Positions 38,608 to 47,340 of a stretch of DNA of 64,000 bases are shown one piece after another. The notes beneath the pieces are model-generated. The model did not search any database and had not been told where the DNA came from. It saw only the letters and a program-made list of their open reading frames with translations. This DNA comes from an uncultured Eubacteriales bacterium (lineage in GTDB: Bacteria > Bacillota > Clostridia > Oscillospirales > CAG-272): assembly GCA_934371135.1 (NCBI GenBank), contig CAKRNO010000002.1:1-64000 (forward strand), in the 5' to 3' direction. Position numbers and translations under genes: made by a program. Each line of letters opens with the position of its first letter. Within the stretch, counting starts at the first letter, position 1.

Positions 38608-39069
38608 ATGGCAAAGACCAATATCGCCGAGACCGTGCGCGCACTCATCGCCGACACCGTCGGGGCGCTCGGTTACCGCCTGTGGGACGTGGAGTTCACC
38701 AAGATCGGCGCCGACCGCCATCTCATCATCACCATCGACTCCGACACCGGCGTGGATCTCAACGCGTGTGAAACGGTGCATCGCGCCGTCGACAAAATCC
38801 TCGACGAGAGCGATCCGATCGAGGACGCCTATCACCTGGATGTCTCCTCCCCCGGCATTGAGCGCGAGCTCCGCACCGATGCGCACATCCTCGCGAGCCT
38901 CGGGGAGCGCTGTGAGGCAAAGCTGTACGCCCCGCTCGACGGGCAGAAGACGCTGCGCGGGGTCCTGCTCTCCTATGAAGAGGGCGTGCTCGCGATCGAT
39001 ACCGGCGCCGGGGTCGTCAGATGCCCGCGGCAGACGGTCTCCAGGCTGCGCACCGTATATTTTGACTGA
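38608..39069 (+). CDS. rimP: Ribosome maturation factor RimP
   Basis: A 153-aa protein with the two RimP domains: LGYRLWDVEFTKIGADRHLIITID and the DLNACETVHRAVDKILDESD helix, then the hallmark YHLDVSSPGIERELRT and the C-terminal SH3-like barrel with GVLLSYEEGVLAIDTG. RimP helps 30S subunit assembly. The start at 38608 follows GGAGGAATT; longer frames upstream run through the promoter and leader. First gene of the operon. Confidence 0.95.
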   Translation: MAKTNIAETVRALIADTVGALGYRLWDVEFTKIGADRHLIITIDSDTGVDLNACETVHRAVDKILDESDPIEDAYHLDVSSPGIERELRTDAHILASLGERCEAKLYAPLDGQKTLRGVLLSYEEGVLAIDTGAGVVRCPRQTVSRLRTVYFD

Positions 39070-39118
39070 ATTTGTTTTTTGATACTCGCAGAGTTACAGG
39101 ATAGAGAAAGGATACATC

Positions 39119-40144
39119 ATGAACGCGAAACTGTTTGATGCCCTCGCGGAGCTGGAAAGCGCCAAAGGGATCCCGATGGCGTATATGCTCGAAAAAATCG
39201 AGGGTGCGCTCCAGAAAGCCATTGAACGCGAGGTCGGCCCTACGGCGCGCACGCGCATTGTGCTTGACCCCGTTAAGCGGGATATGAAGGTCTATTTGCA
39301 GAAAGAGGTCGTCGAGGAAGTGACCGACCCCATCTGCGAGATTTCGCTCGAGGATGCGAAGACCAAATCCAAACGTAACAAAATCGGCTCCGTCGTAGAG
39401 GAAAAGATGGCGCCCGACACCTTCCGGCGCCTCTCCGCCGCCGCCGGCAAACAGATTATCATCCAGGCGGTGCGCGAGGCAGAGCGCAACAATATGGCGC
39501 GCGCCTACGAGGATAAGAAGGAAGACCTCATCACCGCCACCGTCTTCAAGGTGGATGACATGACCGGCGATCTCACGCTCGAGACGCAAAACGGTATGGT
39601 GCGCCTGCCGCGCAACCTGCAGCTCCCGACCGACGACTTCAAGGTCGGCGACCGCCTCAAGGTGTACGTCTCCGAGGTGCGCTCGGTCGATACGCGCGGT
39701 CCCATCGTCGACCTCTCCCGGACGCATCCGGGCTTCGTCAAGCGCCTGTTCGAAATGGAGATCCCCGAGATCCAGGACGGCACGGTGGTCATCGCCGGCG
39801 TCTCCCGCGAGGCGGGCAGCCGCTCCAAGATCGCCGTCTACTCCACCGATCCGAACGTGGACCCGATCGGCGCCTGCATCGGTAACCGCGGGATGCGTAT
39901 CAACGCCATTCTCGAGGAGCTCGGCAACGAAAAGATCGATATCATCCGCTATTCGGAGGACCCTGCCGAATACATCCGCGAGGCGCTCTCGCCCGCAGAG
40001 GTGCTCGGCGTGGTCATCGACGGAGAGCGCTCCGCCCGCGTCACCGTGGCGCCGAACCAGCTCTCTCTCGCCATCGGGCGCGAGGGGCAGAACGCGAAGC
40101 TCGCCGCGCGCCTGACCGGTTATAAGATCGACATCAAGGCGTGA
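39119..40144 (+). CDS. nusA: Transcription termination/antitermination factor NusA
   Basis: A 341-aa protein with the NusA N-terminal RNA polymerase-binding domain (residues 1-125), the S1 domain (about 130-200, KEDLITATVFKVDD), and two KH domains (IGACIGNRGMRINAILEELGNEKIDII and LSLAIGREGQNAKLAARLTGYKIDI). It lacks the acidic C-terminal repeats of enterobacterial NusA, as usual in Bacillota. The stop overlaps the ylxR start as TGATG. AGAAAGGAT precedes the ATG. Confidence 0.97.
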   Translation: MNAKLFDALAELESAKGIPMAYMLEKIEGALQKAIEREVGPTARTRIVLDPVKRDMKVYLQKEVVEEVTDPICEISLEDAKTKSKRNKIGSVVEEKMAPDTFRRLSAAAGKQIIIQAVREAERNNMARAYEDKKEDLITATVFKVDDMTGDLTLETQNGMVRLPRNLQLPTDDFKVGDRLKVYVSEVRSVDTRGPIVDLSRTHPGFVKRLFEMEIPEIQDGTVVIAGVSREAGSRSKIAVYSTDPNVDPIGACIGNRGMRINAILEELGNEKIDIIRYSEDPAEYIREALSPAEVLGVVIDGERSARVTVAPNQLSLAIGREGQNAKLAARLTGYKIDIKA

Positions 40145-40416
40145 TGAACACCGCGAAGAAAATACCCGAACGCCGCTGTGTCGGGTGCGGGGGGCGGTTC
40201 CCCAAGAGCACGCTCATCCGCGTGGTCAGGTCGCCCGAGGGGGAGATCTCCCTCGACCGCACCGGCAAGAAGTCCGGGCGGGGCGCGTACCTCTGCCACC
40301 GTGTGGAGTGTCTGAAGCGCGCGCGTAAAACCAATCGCCTCGCACAGAACCTGGAGTGCGAGATACCCGCTCCCGTGTACGACAAACTGGAAGCGGAAAT
40401 CGGCTCCGATGTGTAA
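40144..40416 (+). CDS. rnpM: RNase P modulator RnpM (YlxR/DUF448)
   Basis: A 90-aa basic protein with the YlxR signature ERRCVGCGGRFPKSTLIRVVR and GRGAYLCHRVECLKRA. The Cys pairs C-x2-C may hold a metal in some members. The family binds RNase P RNA and tunes its activity in Bacillus. ATG 40144 overlaps the nusA stop; a GTG three bases earlier is also possible. It overlaps ylxQ by eight bases. Confidence 0.92.
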   Translation: MNTAKKIPERRCVGCGGRFPKSTLIRVVRSPEGEISLDRTGKKSGRGAYLCHRVECLKRARKTNRLAQNLECEIPAPVYDKLEAEIGSDV

Positions 40417-40738
40417 GGCGGCAAGTGAAGTCACCGAGCGGTTCCTGCGGATGCTGGGGCTGGCAAGAAAGGCTGGAAAAACGGTGCTCGGCACCGAAGT
40501 GATCTGTGAACAGATGCGGGCGAAGAAGAAGCCCGTCCTTGTCCTTGTCTCCTCGGGTGCATCCGAAGGAACGCAGCGGCGACTGTCCCATCAATGCAGT
40601 TTTTACAACATTCCCAGTCTCACGATCGATGTGGCGCCGGAGGTGCTCGGGCATCTGCTCGGTACCGCCCGCCCGCTCGTATCGGTCGGGATCCTGGACG
40701 GCGGCTTCGCCGACCAGCTGCGGCAGGAATGTAAGTAA
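40409..40738 (+). CDS. L7Ae-family RNA-binding protein YlxQ
   Basis: A 109-aa protein with the L7Ae/L30e fold: FLRMLGLARKAGKTVLGTEVI, then KPVLVLVSSGASEGTQRRLSHQCSFYNIP and the LLGTARPLVSVGILDGGFADQL end. Members bind kink-turn RNAs. The gene sits in its usual place between ylxR and infB. Start is ATG 40409 within the end of ylxR. Confidence 0.92.
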   Translation: MCKAASEVTERFLRMLGLARKAGKTVLGTEVICEQMRAKKKPVLVLVSSGASEGTQRRLSHQCSFYNIPSLTIDVAPEVLGHLLGTARPLVSVGILDGGFADQLRQECK

Positions 40739-40763
40739 GAGAAAGGATCCCCGGTGCGGGGGA

Positions 40764-40781
40764 CGACCCGATGACGGGTCG
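40764..40781 (+). promoter_or_regulatory. Hairpin just before infB
   Basis: CGACCCG-ATGA-CGGGTCG is a perfect 7-bp hairpin ending 11 bp before the infB ATG. No clear Shine-Dalgarno is free outside it, so it may modulate infB translation. Confidence 0.45.
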
Positions 40782-40792
40782 GGAATTTGACT

Positions 40793-43684
40793 ATGGCAAA
40801 AATCAACGGAATTGCGAAGGACTTCGGCATCGCCGCGAAAGATCTCGTGGCGCTGCTCGACACCGTCGGCATCAAAAAGAACGTCGGCGGCACGATCGAG
40901 GGGGAGGAGTATGAGGTATTCCTCGCGCTGATCACGGCGCAGAACCAGATCGAAAACCTTGAGGACTACCTGGCGGGGAAAGCCACCCTGCGCAGCGACC
41001 GCCCCAAGGCAGAGCCGAAGGCGGAGACACCTGCCCCCGCACCGCAGAAAACCGCCCCCGCCACAGCGTCTCCGGCAGCACCGAAGAAGCCGGCGCCCGC
41101 GCCGGCACCCGAGGCACCGAAAAAGCCGGAGGAGCCCCGCTATACCGTCCCGAAGGATCATGCCGCCGCGCGTCCGCAGCGCCCTGCCCCGCAGGGCAAC
41201 GGCGCCCCGCAGAGGCAGCCCGCGGGCGATCGTCGCCCGATGAACGGTGGGGACCGCCGCCCCGATACCCGCGCCCCGCAGTCGGCGCAGGCGCGCCCCG
41301 AGCGGCGTAAACCGGTCAGCCAGGAGGACATCGCCCGCCGCATGGAACAGTTCCGCCGCGAGCAGGCAAGCCGCCCGGAGCCGAAGATCGACAGCACGGC
41401 GACCCCCGCCGCCGCCGCACAGGAAGCAAAGCGCGCCCAGGCGGCAGCGCAAGCGGCACAGACGGCGCAGGCGACCAAGGTCACCGAGACGCCCGCCGCC
41501 GGCACGGCGCCCGCAAAGGAATTCAAGCCCATCAAGAAGAAAGAACCCGTCGACCGCTTCAGCCGCTTTGAGCGCAAGCCGGGCGAGGACACCGCCGCAA
41601 AGCCGCAGAAGTCCGAGAAGCCCGAAAAGCGCGAGGAGCGCAAGAACCGCATCGTGGTCACCGGCGGCGCCGGAGACGGCACGGGTGAGACCGTGACGGT
41701 CGTCACGGCAGAGCCGAAGGTACGCATCGTCGATACCAGAACGACGCAGGTCGATCTCGGCAGATACGACGAACGCCTCGTCTCGCGGTATGCGACGACG
41801 GGCAGGACCGACCGCGACTCCGGCAGACAAAAGCTCAAGAAGCAGGATACCCGCTCGCAGGGCAAGAACGTCCGCGAGAAGGAACGCGCCGCCCAGGAGC
41901 GCATCCGCCGGATGCAGCTGGAGCAGGCACGCAAGAAGCAGCTCGAGATCACCGTCCCCGACACCATCTCGGTCGGTGAGTTCGCCTCCCGCATGAAGAA
42001 GACCGCCGCCGAGGTCATGAAGAAACTCATGATGAACGGCATGATGGTCAAGGTGACGGACGAGATCGATTACGATACCGCCTACCTCATCGCGGAGGAG
42101 TTCAACGTCAAGGTTACGAAAGAGGTCGTCGTCACGATCGAGGAGCGCCTCTTTGAGAACGAGGAGGATACCGACGAGAACCTGGTGGAGCGCAGCCCTG
42201 TCGTCTGCGTCATGGGTCACGTCGACCACGGCAAGACCTCCCTGCTCGACGCCATCCGTCACACCAGCGTGACCAAGGGCGAGGCAGGCGGCATCACCCA
42301 GCACATCGGCGCCTACCGCGTCACCGTGCAGGGGAAAGAGATCACCTTCCTCGATACCCCGGGTCATGAAGCGTTTACCGCCATGCGTGCCAGAGGTGCA
42401 CAGGCGACGGATATCGCCATCCTGGTGGTCGCCGCCGATGACGGCATCATGCCGCAGACCATCGAAGCGATCAACCACGCGAAAGCGGCGGGTGTTGACA
42501 TCATCGTCGCCATCAACAAGATGGATAAGCCGCACGCCAACCCCGACCAGGTCATGCAGGAGCTCACCAAGTACGATCTCGTCCCCGAGGAGTGGGGCGG
42601 CGACGTCATCTGCGTCCCCGTCTCTGCCCTGACCGGTATGAACATCGATAAGCTCCTGGAGTCCGTCCTGCTCGTGGCAGAGGTCAAGGAGCTGAAAGCC
42701 AATCCGAACCGCCGCGCCAAGGGTCTCGTCATCGAGTCCCGTCTCGACAAGGGCCGCGGACCGGTCGCCACCGTCCTTGTGCAGAACGGTACGCTCCATG
42801 CGGGCGATATCGTCATCGCGGGTACCGCCGTCGGGCGTGTCCGCGCCATGTCCAACGAACGCGGCGAGCAGATGAAGACCGCCGGTCCGAGCGTCCCCGC
42901 CGAGATCATCGGTCTCTCCGAGGTACCTGCGTCGGGCGACGAGTTCAACGCCGTCGAAGACGAGAAGATGGCGCGCAGCCTTGCGGAACAGCGCCGTGAA
43001 CAGGCGCGCCAGGAGGAATTCAAGGCGACCGCCCGTGTCTCGCTCGACGCTCTGTTCGACCAGATCGCCGAAGGGGTCAAGACGCTGAACATCGTCATCA
43101 AAGCCGATGTCGGCGGGTCCGCCGAGGCTGTCAAGCAGTCGCTCCAGAAGCTCTCCACCGACGAGGTCAAGGTCAATATCATCCATGCCGGTGTCGGCGG
43201 CGTCACCGAGGGCGACGTCATGCTCGCGGCGGCATCGCAGGCGATCATCGTCGGCTTCAACGTCCGCCCCGACAAGACCGCGCTCGACAGCGCAGAGCGC
43301 CAGGGCGTCGATATCCGCACCTACCGCGTCATCTATGACTGCATCGACGAGGTGCAGGCGGCGCTCAAGGGGATGCTCGCGCCCAAATACCGCGAGGTGC
43401 TCCTCGGCCACGCCGAATGCCGCCAGACCATCCGCGTCCCGAACGTCGGCACCATCGCCGGTTGCTACGTCCTCGACGGCAAGATCGCCCGCCATGCGAA
43501 GATCCGCATCGTGCGCGACGGCGTGCTCATCTGTGAGGACGAGATCGCGTCCCTCAAGCGCTTTAAGGACGATGCCAAGGAGGTCGCCGCCGGTTATGAG
43601 TGCGGCGTGGGTCTGAAGACCTTTAACGATGTGAAGGTCGGAGACACCTACGAGGCGTTCATCATGGAGGAGATCCCGCAGTAA
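40793..43684 (+). CDS. infB: Translation initiation factor IF-2
   Basis: A 963-aa GTPase. Residues 1-50 are a first IF2-N domain (INGIAKDFGIAAKDLVALLD); residues about 70-330 are a long Pro/Ala/Arg/Gln-rich disordered linker; a second IF2-N domain is at about 390-440 (SVGEFASRMKKTAAEVMKKLM). The G domain has GHVDHGKTS (about 474-482), DTPGHEAFT, NKMD and the later domains II-IV including CRQTIRVPNVGTIAGCYV. It binds fMet-tRNA and the 30S subunit. ATG 40793 is taken; TTG 40787 is possible but lacks a better site. Last gene of the operon. Confidence 0.97.
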   Translation: MAKINGIAKDFGIAAKDLVALLDTVGIKKNVGGTIEGEEYEVFLALITAQNQIENLEDYLAGKATLRSDRPKAEPKAETPAPAPQKTAPATASPAAPKKPAPAPAPEAPKKPEEPRYTVPKDHAAARPQRPAPQGNGAPQRQPAGDRRPMNGGDRRPDTRAPQSAQARPERRKPVSQEDIARRMEQFRREQASRPEPKIDSTATPAAAAQEAKRAQAAAQAAQTAQATKVTETPAAGTAPAKEFKPIKKKEPVDRFSRFERKPGEDTAAKPQKSEKPEKREERKNRIVVTGGAGDGTGETVTVVTAEPKVRIVDTRTTQVDLGRYDERLVSRYATTGRTDRDSGRQKLKKQDTRSQGKNVREKERAAQERIRRMQLEQARKKQLEITVPDTISVGEFASRMKKTAAEVMKKLMMNGMMVKVTDEIDYDTAYLIAEEFNVKVTKEVVVTIEERLFENEEDTDENLVERSPVVCVMGHVDHGKTSLLDAIRHTSVTKGEAGGITQHIGAYRVTVQGKEITFLDTPGHEAFTAMRARGAQATDIAILVVAADDGIMPQTIEAINHAKAAGVDIIVAINKMDKPHANPDQVMQELTKYDLVPEEWGGDVICVPVSALTGMNIDKLLESVLLVAEVKELKANPNRRAKGLVIESRLDKGRGPVATVLVQNGTLHAGDIVIAGTAVGRVRAMSNERGEQMKTAGPSVPAEIIGLSEVPASGDEFNAVEDEKMARSLAEQRREQARQEEFKATARVSLDALFDQIAEGVKTLNIVIKADVGGSAEAVKQSLQKLSTDEVKVNIIHAGVGGVTEGDVMLAAASQAIIVGFNVRPDKTALDSAERQGVDIRTYRVIYDCIDEVQAALKGMLAPKYREVLLGHAECRQTIRVPNVGTIAGCYVLDGKIARHAKIRIVRDGVLICEDEIASLKRFKDDAKEVAAGYECGVGLKTFNDVKVGDTYEAFIMEEIPQ

Positions 43685-43763
43685 TCACCTGCCGTGCGCG
43701 GCAGGCAGACACGGTGCCCCCGTAACGGGTGCCGTTGCCATCGCTTTCCCCTCTTTCAGATAT

Positions 43764-43804
43764 GGGGAGGAGCCCGGTTTTTCGGGCTCCTCCCCGCTTT
43801 TTTG
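43764..43804 (+). terminator. Terminator of the rimP-infB operon
   Basis: Perfect 13-bp arms 43764-43776 and 43783-43795, then GCTTTTTTG. Confidence 0.92.
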
Positions 43805-43947
43805 TTTCCGGTGCCCTCCCCTGTCGTGTCTCCCCGGAGGGGTGCCGCCGCCTGACCGACGGATAGCGCCACCGCACGGCGGGGGGGTGCCGTCCTCCCA
43901 CACCCGCAGAATTTGGAAAAAGAGCGTCGGATTTTGCCGGTCTCCCC

Positions 43948-43976
43948 TTGCAAAAAGGCGAGACGTGCGGTATAAT
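43948..43976 (+). promoter_or_regulatory. Promoter of the DUF6062-SMC unit
   Basis: TTGCAA (43948-43953) and TATAAT (43971-43976), 17-bp spacer. A long leader of about 220 nt follows before the first gene. Confidence 0.75.
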
Positions 43977-44019
43977 ACGGGTATAGACTGTATTTTTGCG
44001 CGCTTCCGCGCGCCCCTGC

Positions 44020-44107
44020 CCCCGCGTATAGCCCCCACACTCCTGCGCCAGGCGACGCGCAAGGGGCAAAAACGAAACACTCCCCGCCCCGCGTATAGCC
44101 CCCACAC
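44020..44107 (+). repeat. Direct repeat pair in the DUF6062 leader
   Basis: A 21-bp sequence containing GCGTATAGCCCCCACAC occurs at 44020-44040 and again, identical, at 44087-44107. The second copy runs into the hairpin CCGCCG-CAT-CGGCGG (44107-44121). The unit lies within the 523-bp gap between infB and the DUF6062 gene, which holds no supported reading frame. Confidence 0.75.
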
Positions 44108-44206
44108 CGCCGCATCGGCGGCGCGGGAGAGAAAAAGCAACATCGACCTGCCCCCGTGCAATCGTACACGCCGCCGCGACCGACCGACCCGAAAGGAGCC
44201 TGCCAG

Positions 44207-44923
44207 ATGGACCAGATCTACACCATACCTGTGAAGGAGGCGTTTCTCGCCTGCCGTGAGGAGCCGCTCGGCGCCTGCCCGATCTGCACGCTCCGCCGCA
44301 AGCTCGAGGACAACGAGCTCGACCGCATCCTCGGCGCCGCGATGATGGAGCCCGACGTCCGCATCCGCACCAACGAGGACGGGTTCTGCGACCGCCATTT
44401 CCGCATGATGCTCACGCGGCAGAACCGCCTGCCCCTCGCCCTCATGCTGGAGTCTCACCTCGCGGAGGTAGAGGGTCTGCTCGCTGACGGACTGATCGGC
44501 ACACCCGGGGATAAGCCGGCGCGCCGGGCGGGCGAGATGCTCGGGCGCTGCTACATCTGCGACCGCATGAACACCACCCTCGCGCGGATGCAGGAGACGG
44601 TCGTCCTCCTCTGGGAGCAGGACGGTGATTTCCGGGCTCTTTTCTCGGAGCAGAAGCGCTTTTGCCTGCCGGACTTTCTCGCCCTGATCCAGTGCGGGAA
44701 AAACCGCCTCTCCAAGAAGAATTACGCACTGTTTTACCGCACGATGGCTGACACCGTGAAGGCCTACCTGCAAAAGCTGCGGGGGGACGTCAGCTGGTTC
44801 TGCAAAAAATTCGACTACCGCTACGATGAGGAGCCGTGGTACGACGCCAAGGACGCGATCGAACGCACGGTCGCCTTTCTCACGGCGGAGGACTCCTGTG
44901 CAAAGGAAGGAAAACGGAAATGA
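44207..44923 (+). CDS. DUF6062 family Cys-rich protein
   Basis: A 238-aa soluble protein with two metal-site-like halves: C24-x2-C27 (GACPICTL) with C61-x2-H64 (FCDRHF), and C115-x2-C118 (RCYICDR) with C153 (RFCLPDF) and C163. The rest is helical. It matches the Clostridia family annotated DUF6062; function unknown. GAAAGGAG is 8 bp before the ATG at 44207. Its stop overlaps the start of the SMC-like ATPase gene (ATGA), so the two products are made together and probably work together. Confidence 0.85.
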   Translation: MDQIYTIPVKEAFLACREEPLGACPICTLRRKLEDNELDRILGAAMMEPDVRIRTNEDGFCDRHFRMMLTRQNRLPLALMLESHLAEVEGLLADGLIGTPGDKPARRAGEMLGRCYICDRMNTTLARMQETVVLLWEQDGDFRALFSEQKRFCLPDFLALIQCGKNRLSKKNYALFYRTMADTVKAYLQKLRGDVSWFCKKFDYRYDEEPWYDAKDAIERTVAFLTAEDSCAKEGKRK

Positions 44924-47226
44924 AGCTCGAACAGGTCAGCGTCCGCAGTTTCGGACTGCTCCGCAACTACACCGTGAGTTTTGAAAACGGGCTCAACATC
45001 ATTGAGGGCGGGAACGAGACGGGGAAATCCACCCTCGCCGCCTTTATCCGCTTCATGCTCTACGGCTTCGACGAAAGCGAGGGGCTCCTCTCCGAGCGGG
45101 AGAAGCGCATCAACTGGCAGACCGGTACGGCAGAGGGCTCTATGACCCTCTCGACCGCCTCCGGGCGTTATCGCATCGACCGCCGCGTCGCGCGGCACGG
45201 CGACGGTGACAACGTCCGCTACACCGAGACCTGCGAGGTCACCGACATCAATGCCTCCCGCCCTGTGAACTTCGGCATGACCCCGGGGGAAGCACTGCTC
45301 GGCGTGGGTCGCGCGCTCTACGAATCCACCGCCTTCCTCGGTCAGCTCGCGGACGGCAAGTCCGGCGACGAGGTGCGCGAGTCGATCGAGAACCTGATGT
45401 TCTCGGGTGACGAAAAGATCAATACGGGCGCCGCGATCGAGCGCCTGACCGCCGCGCGGGACGAACTGCTCGCCCCGGACGGCAAGAGCGGACGCATCCG
45501 GGATACCGAGGGGCGCTCCTCTGCCCTGGCATCCCGTTTCGCCGCCGCCATGCGCGGGCAGAGCGAGCTGCTCCGCCTCCGCGGGGAATACGAGCGCACC
45601 GTCGCGAAGCGCGAGGACGCCAAAAAACAACTCGCCCGCACACAGGAGCTCAAGGTCGGGTACCGCAACCACCTGATCCTCTCCTCCTTTGAGGAGCTGC
45701 ACACCATGGAGCGGCAGGCGGCGGGGCTCGAGGACGAGATCCGCGACCACCGGGAGCGCAACTCCTACGAGGGCTTCTTCCCGGACGATACCTATGCCGC
45801 CGACCTCGCCGTCAAGCACCGTCTCTTTTCCGAGAGCCGCGCCGCCTACGAGGCGGCGGACAGCGCCCAGCGCGAGCTGGAGAGCAAGCAGGCTGTCCCG
45901 CACGACGTGCAGAAAAACATCCAGCGCACCGACAAATACGGCGGCGAGGGGCAGGTCCTCTCACGCCATGCCGCCCTCCACTCCAGATTCATGATCCTGC
46001 TCGGCTCCACCATCGGTGTGGCTGTCCTGCTCGCGATCCTGCTCGCGGTCGGGCTCTCGAATTTCCTTTCTTCCTCCCTCTCGGGGGCACCCCTCGTCCT
46101 CTGGATCGTCGGGTCTGTCGTGCTGTTTGTCGGGGCGGTCGTCCTGACCCTCCTCACCATCAACCGGCACGAGACCGAGCGCGCCTACTGCCTCGACTAC
46201 GGCGCGCGCAACGCCGGCGAGCTCCGCGCCCGCATGAAGCTGGTGTCCGAGTACCGCATCTCCGCCGCCGCCCACGTTGACGCTCTGCGCGCCGCACGGG
46301 AGCGCTCGGACGACACGCGCGGCGCATACTTCACGGCGCGCGGGGTGCTCGACGAGGCGCTCGCAAAATGGGGGAAGGCACTGCCCGCCGCCGGGGACGC
46401 CGAAGAATTTCTCGGTATCTTCGAGGGCTCCGTGCGTGACGCCATCCAGACCGACCGCGAGCTCTCGGAGCGCCGCGCGGCGCTGCTGAACACCGCCGGG
46501 ATCCTGAAGACAACGCTCGCCGCCTGCAACGAGAATGCCCTGCGCACGACCCTCTCCGACCGTATGCGCGCCACCCTCTCCGAAACCACTCCGGAGCAGA
46601 TCGACGAGGGCATCGCCTACTACACCGAACAGCTCACCTATTTCACGGACACCGCCGAGAGCATCCGGCAGGCGATGGAGACGCTCCACACCGAGACCGA
46701 GATCCCGGCAGAGGTCGGTGAACAGCTCTCCGCGACGGAGAACGAGCTCGCAGAGCTCCGCCGCCGCTATGCCGCCCTTGACACCGCCCTCGGTGCCCTG
46801 ACCGGCGCAGACCTGCGCCTGCGGGCGGAGCTGTCTCCGCGCCTCGCACACTACGCGAAAGAGCTCGTCGATATCATGACGGACGGCAAATACACCGCCA
46901 TGACCGTCGGCGACGACCTGACGATGACCTTCCCCGGGGCGGGCGCGACGCGCAGCGTCGACGTGCTCTCGGGCGGTACGCGTGACATCGCCTACATCGC
47001 CCTGCGCCTGTCGCTCGTGCGTCTGCTTTTCCGCGAGATGCCGCCGGTATGCTTCGACGAGAGTTTCGCTCACCAGGACAACGACCGTTGCTACGCTATG
47101 CTGAAGGTCTTCTCCGCGCTCTCCGAGCGGGACGGGATGCAGACCTTCGTCTTCACCTGCCGCGGGCGTGAATACACCGTCGCCTCCGAGATCGGCGGCG
47201 CGTGCAACCTCATCCGCATGGTCTGA
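44920..47226 (+). CDS. SMC-like ATPase with two transmembrane helices (YhaN-like)
   Basis: A 768-aa protein. The N-terminal half-ATPase has Walker A GNETGKST (31-38) in NGLNIIEGGNETGKSTLAAF; the C-terminal half has the signature VLSGGTRDIAYIALRLSL and Walker B PVCFDESFAH (about 685-715). Between them are coiled coils interrupted by two hydrophobic helices (about 356-378 and 392-412), as in Bacillus YhaN. Unlike Rad50/SbcC, no zinc hook CxxC is visible. YhaN-type proteins are linked to DNA repair and usually pair with an SbcD-like nuclease (YhaM/YhaO cluster); here the coupled partner is DUF6062 instead. Confidence 0.85.
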   Translation: MKLEQVSVRSFGLLRNYTVSFENGLNIIEGGNETGKSTLAAFIRFMLYGFDESEGLLSEREKRINWQTGTAEGSMTLSTASGRYRIDRRVARHGDGDNVRYTETCEVTDINASRPVNFGMTPGEALLGVGRALYESTAFLGQLADGKSGDEVRESIENLMFSGDEKINTGAAIERLTAARDELLAPDGKSGRIRDTEGRSSALASRFAAAMRGQSELLRLRGEYERTVAKREDAKKQLARTQELKVGYRNHLILSSFEELHTMERQAAGLEDEIRDHRERNSYEGFFPDDTYAADLAVKHRLFSESRAAYEAADSAQRELESKQAVPHDVQKNIQRTDKYGGEGQVLSRHAALHSRFMILLGSTIGVAVLLAILLAVGLSNFLSSSLSGAPLVLWIVGSVVLFVGAVVLTLLTINRHETERAYCLDYGARNAGELRARMKLVSEYRISAAAHVDALRAARERSDDTRGAYFTARGVLDEALAKWGKALPAAGDAEEFLGIFEGSVRDAIQTDRELSERRAALLNTAGILKTTLAACNENALRTTLSDRMRATLSETTPEQIDEGIAYYTEQLTYFTDTAESIRQAMETLHTETEIPAEVGEQLSATENELAELRRRYAALDTALGALTGADLRLRAELSPRLAHYAKELVDIMTDGKYTAMTVGDDLTMTFPGAGATRSVDVLSGGTRDIAYIALRLSLVRLLFREMPPVCFDESFAHQDNDRCYAMLKVFSALSERDGMQTFVFTCRGREYTVASEIGGACNLIRMV

Positions 47227-47340
47227 CGCCCCGCCTGGGCGCCGGGACCGATCACCGCCGAAATACCCGAAAATACGTTGAAATCACCTACGGAAAGACC
47301 GCTCACCGCGCAAAATTCCGTCCGAAGGAGGTAAGGTACC

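Noticed and set aside
40226..43495. Very long open frame antisense to infB and its upstream neighbours
   Set aside because: High GC keeps antisense frames open. The product is low-complexity without domains, while the plus strand holds conserved genes.
43685..44169. Minus-strand frames with repeated GLYAG segments between infB and the DUF6062 gene
   Set aside because: The repeated segments come from the 21-bp direct repeat; there is no ribosome site and the plus strand carries a promoter and terminator there.
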